Shown here piece after piece: positions 5,344 through 6,903 of a stretch of 6,903 nucleotides of DNA. The DNA is taken from positions 11,169-18,071 of the forward strand of contig DCVO01000153.1 in the NCBI GenBank assembly GCA_002327405.1. The letters run 5' to 3'. The DNA comes from Thiobacillus sp. UBA2186. GTDB lineage: Bacteria; Pseudomonadota; Gammaproteobacteria; Burkholderiales; Thiobacillaceae. The position numbers were made by a program, and so were the translations under genes. Below the pieces are notes generated by a model. That model was not told where the DNA came from and did not search any database. It was given only the letters and a program-made list of their open reading frames with translations. Numbering within the stretch: position 1 is the stretch's first letter; every line of letters begins with the position of its first letter.

Positions 5344-6341
5344 AGTTCCTGCAAATCCCAGCGCGGCTTCACGCCGAAAGGCTGCGCCCCGCCCTGCGCC
5401 TGCTGCATGCGCATGGCGCCGGCAAAGGCGATCATGGCGCCGTTGTCCGTGCAAAGGTCCAGGGGCGGGAAATACACCCGCGCGCCCAGCTTCGCCGTTT
5501 CGGCGATGAGGCGCTGGCGCAGCTGTTTGTTGGCCCCTACGCCCCCCGCCGCCGCCAGCCGCTTGCTGCCGGTCTGTTTCAGCGCCTGCAGGGATTTTTC
5601 TGCCAGCACCTCGGTCATCGCGTTCTGGAAAGCCGCGGCGATATCGGCACGCGCTGCCGCTTCCGGGTGCTTGTTGCGCAGCGTCAGTACCGCGGTCTTG
5701 AGGCCGCTGAAGCTGAAATTGAGGTCGCCGGAATTGAGCATGGGCCGCGGCAGCTTGAAACGTGCGGGATCCCCGCTTTCAGCCAATTGCGACACCGCCG
5801 GCCCGCCGGGATAGCCCAAGCCCAGCAGTTGCGCGGTCTTGTCGAAGGCCTCGCCGGCGGCATCGTCCAGGGTATCGCCCAGGGTTTCGTAGGCACCGAC
5901 CTGGGGCACATGCATGAGCTGGGTATGGCCGCCGGACACCAGGAGCGCCACGAAGGGGAATTCCGGCCTTGGATCGGCCAGGAGCGGCGAAAGCAGATGC
6001 CCCTCGAGATGATGCACCCCCACGGCCGGGATGTTCAGCACATAGGCCAGCGAACGCGCGAACCCTGCCCCCACCAGAAGCGCCCCGGCCAAGCCTGGCC
6101 CCTGGGTATAAGCAATACCATTCAATGCTTGCAGCGTAAGCGAACGCTCACCTAAGACTTCGCGCACGAGGGGCAGCACGCGCCGGATATGGTCGCGTGA
6201 AGCCAGTTCCGGCACCACGCCTCCATAGTCGCGGTGCATGGCGACTTGGGAATGCAGGCGATGGGCCAGCAAGCCCTTGTCGGTGTCGTAGAGGGCGACC
6301 CCGGTTTCGTCGCAGGAGGATTCGATGCCCAGAACCAGCAT
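5316..6341 (-). CDS. tsaD: tRNA N6-threonylcarbamoyladenosine synthase, TsaD subunit
   Basis: TsaD (Gcp/YgjD/Kae1 family) transfers threonylcarbamoyl from TC-AMP onto A37 of ANN-decoding tRNAs, together with TsaB and TsaE in the cytosol. The 341-residue protein (E. coli 337) shows the ASKHA nucleotide-binding core: N-terminal LGIESSCDETGVALYD (4-19), metal ligands His111 and His115 in VHHLEGH, VSGGHTQL (135-142), DDAAGEAFDKTAQLLGLGYP (159-178), FSFSGLKTA (209-217), AAGGVGANKQLR (264-275) and the third ligand Asp299 in CTDNGAM. The ATG at 6341 fits the family start; an in-frame TTG at 6359 would add six residues, and neither has a clear Shine-Dalgarno. A TTGACC on the minus strand (6390-6395) could be its -35, but the -10 is poor. 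It diverges from rpsU as in E. coli. The family-like end is at PRWDLQEL; the final EPLSAGIE is encoded by the inserted element. Confidence 0.96.
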   Translation of the reverse strand: MLVLGIESSCDETGVALYDTDKGLLAHRLHSQVAMHRDYGGVVPELASRDHIRRVLPLVREVLGERSLTLQALNGIAYTQGPGLAGALLVGAGFARSLAYVLNIPAVGVHHLEGHLLSPLLADPRPEFPFVALLVSGGHTQLMHVPQVGAYETLGDTLDDAAGEAFDKTAQLLGLGYPGGPAVSQLAESGDPARFKLPRPMLNSGDLNFSFSGLKTAVLTLRNKHPEAAARADIAAAFQNAMTEVLAEKSLQALKQTGSKRLAAAGGVGANKQLRQRLIAETAKLGARVYFPPLDLCTDNGAMIAFAGAMRMQQAQGGAQPFGVKPRWDLQELEPLSAGIE

Positions 6342-6346
6342 GGGGG

Positions 6347-6375
6347 TGGAAAGGTGCAAAAAAGACTGCTATTAT
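6347..6375 (+). promoter_or_regulatory. Putative sigma70 promoter of rpsU
   Basis: TGGAAA (6347-6352, four of six to TTGACA) and TATTAT (6370-6375, five of six to TATAAT) are 17 bp apart. The predicted start is near 6382, giving a leader of about 28 nt that contains the AAGGAAG ribosome-binding site (6394-6400, nine bases before the ATG). It lies in the 68-bp spacer between the divergent tsaD and rpsU genes. Confidence 0.5.
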
Positions 6376-6409
6376 TTGCGTTTTTTCCCGGTCAAGGAAG
6401 CATATTCAC

Positions 6410-6622
6410 ATGCCGCACATCAAAGTTAAAGAAAACGAGCCGTTCGACGTCGCCCTGCGCCGCTTCAAACGCGCTGTCGAGAAAACCGGTCTGCTCACCG
6501 AACTGCGCGCCCGCGAGTTCTACGAAAAACCCACCGCCGAAAGAAAGCGCAAGCTGGCTGCCGCCGTGAAGCGCACCCACAAGCGCCTGCGCAGCCAGAT
6601 GCTGCCGCCCAAGATGTACTAA
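6410..6622 (+). CDS. rpsU: Ribosomal protein S21
   Basis: The 70-residue basic protein begins MPHIKVKENEPFDVALRRFK and continues with REFYEKPTAERKRKLAAAVK, both hallmarks of bacterial S21. S21 sits on the 30S platform near the 3' end of 16S rRNA and helps initiation by base pairing with the Shine-Dalgarno. The ending LRSQMLPPKMY is of the type found in Betaproteobacteria, and differs from the E. coli tail. The ATG at 6410 follows AAGGAAG at good spacing. An intrinsic terminator follows 26 bases after the stop, as expected for rpsU, which is normally made in large excess over the downstream primase genes. A 9-bp inverted repeat flanks the gene (6388-6396 and 6632-6640); the upstream copy overlaps the start of the ribosome-binding site. 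Confidence 0.97.
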   Translation: MPHIKVKENEPFDVALRRFKRAVEKTGLLTELRAREFYEKPTAERKRKLAAAVKRTHKRLRSQMLPPKMY

Positions 6623-6648
6623 TGAAACATTCTTGACCGGATGTAGCA

Positions 6649-6673
6649 AAAAAGGCGGCCATGCCGCCTTTTT
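6649..6673 (+). terminator. Intrinsic terminator between rpsU and the YqeY gene
   Basis: AAAAAGGCGGC (6649-6659) pairs perfectly with GCCGCCTTTTT (6663-6673) around a CAT loop. This is a strong GC stem with a T-run, 26 bases after the rpsU stop. Partial read-through could set the ratio of S21 to the downstream genes, as with the rpsU-dnaG terminator of E. coli. Confidence 0.9.
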
Positions 6674-6706
6674 CATTTAGCCCTTCCAATAACCGCGGAG
6701 CACGCC

Positions 6707-6903
6707 ATGAGCCTCAAAGCCCAGATCCAGGAAGACATCAAGACCGCCATGAAGGCCAAGGAATCCTTCAGGCTCGCCACCCTGCGCCTGTTGTCCGCCG
6801 CCATCAAGCAGAAGGAAGTGGATGAGCGCGTGGAACTGGACGATGCCGCCGTACTCGCCATCGTGGACAAGCTCATCAAGCAGCGCAAGGACTCCGTGGC
6901 CGC
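6707..6903 (+). CDS. yqeY: GatB/YqeY domain protein, N-terminal part (3' end outside window)
   Basis: The visible 65 residues start MSLKAQIQEDIKTAMKAKES and continue with LATLRLLSAAIKQKEVDERV, then AIVDKLIKQRKDSV. This is the N-terminal helical part of the YqeY family, which resembles the tRNA-binding tail of the GatB subunit of the tRNA-dependent amidotransferase. The family is about 150 residues long, so less than half is present. The role of free-standing YqeY is unclear; binding of tRNA is inferred from the GatB resemblance. The ATG at 6707 has a CGGAG ribosome-binding site at 6696-6700. In many proteobacteria yqeY lies between rpsU and dnaG, so dnaG and rpoD are expected beyond the window. 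No separate promoter is obvious between the terminator and the start. Confidence 0.92.
   Translation, partial: MSLKAQIQEDIKTAMKAKESFRLATLRLLSAAIKQKEVDERVELDDAAVLAIVDKLIKQRKDSVA

Overview
The window looks like a chromosomal core-genome segment of a GC-rich betaproteobacterium. The best evidence is the 70-residue ribosomal protein S21 with a betaproteobacterial-type C-terminus (LRSQMLPPKMY). Other support comes from a XerD that keeps all six active-site residues, and from a gene order (folB divergent from plsY, tsaD divergent from rpsU, then a GatB/YqeY gene) that resembles the E. coli folB-plsY-tsaD-rpsU-dnaG neighbourhood. A placement near Nitrosomonadales-like environmental lineages is only a guess.

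Region 1 (1-1541, + strand): the 3' end of rplS (ribosomal protein L19) with a strong intrinsic terminator, then ogt (O6-alkylguanine-DNA alkyltransferase) overlapping xerD (tyrosine recombinase) by 14 bp. Region 2 (1538-2631, - strand): folB (dihydroneopterin aldolase) coupled through an ATGA overlap to a TauE/SafE-type (TSUP) membrane transporter. The transporter's stop codon overlaps the xerD stop, so the two transcription units converge with no space for a terminator. Region 3 (2668-4093, + strand): plsY (glycerol-3-phosphate acyltransferase), then 13 bp later a membrane protein of unknown function with a long charged N-terminal helical region and three predicted membrane segments.

Region 4 (4094-4255) is a non-coding spacer between convergent genes. 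It holds an imperfect inverted repeat whose arms each carry three CACGGGG units at 9-10 bp spacing, with a small terminator-like hairpin in the loop. Region 5 (4256-6341, - strand): tsaD (tRNA t6A synthesis) and, downstream of it, an RluF-like rRNA pseudouridine synthase. Between them lies a 320-bp element (5024-5343) with about 31-bp terminal inverted repeats and two large internal palindromes. This looks like a miniature non-autonomous mobile element. Its edges reach into both genes: it supplies the last eight codons and stop of tsaD, and the leader immediately before the pseudouridine synthase start.

Region 6 (6342-6903, + strand): a probable promoter, rpsU (S21), an intrinsic terminator, and the 5' part of a GatB/YqeY-domain gene that runs off the window. 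Most genes serve translation and its accuracy (L19, S21, TsaD, the pseudouridine synthase, YqeY), genome maintenance (Ogt, XerD), or basic metabolism (FolB, PlsY). No defence system, CRISPR array, tRNA, rRNA or complete transposase gene was seen. The unusual material is the 320-bp palindromic element, the CACGGGG array and the uncharacterised membrane protein.
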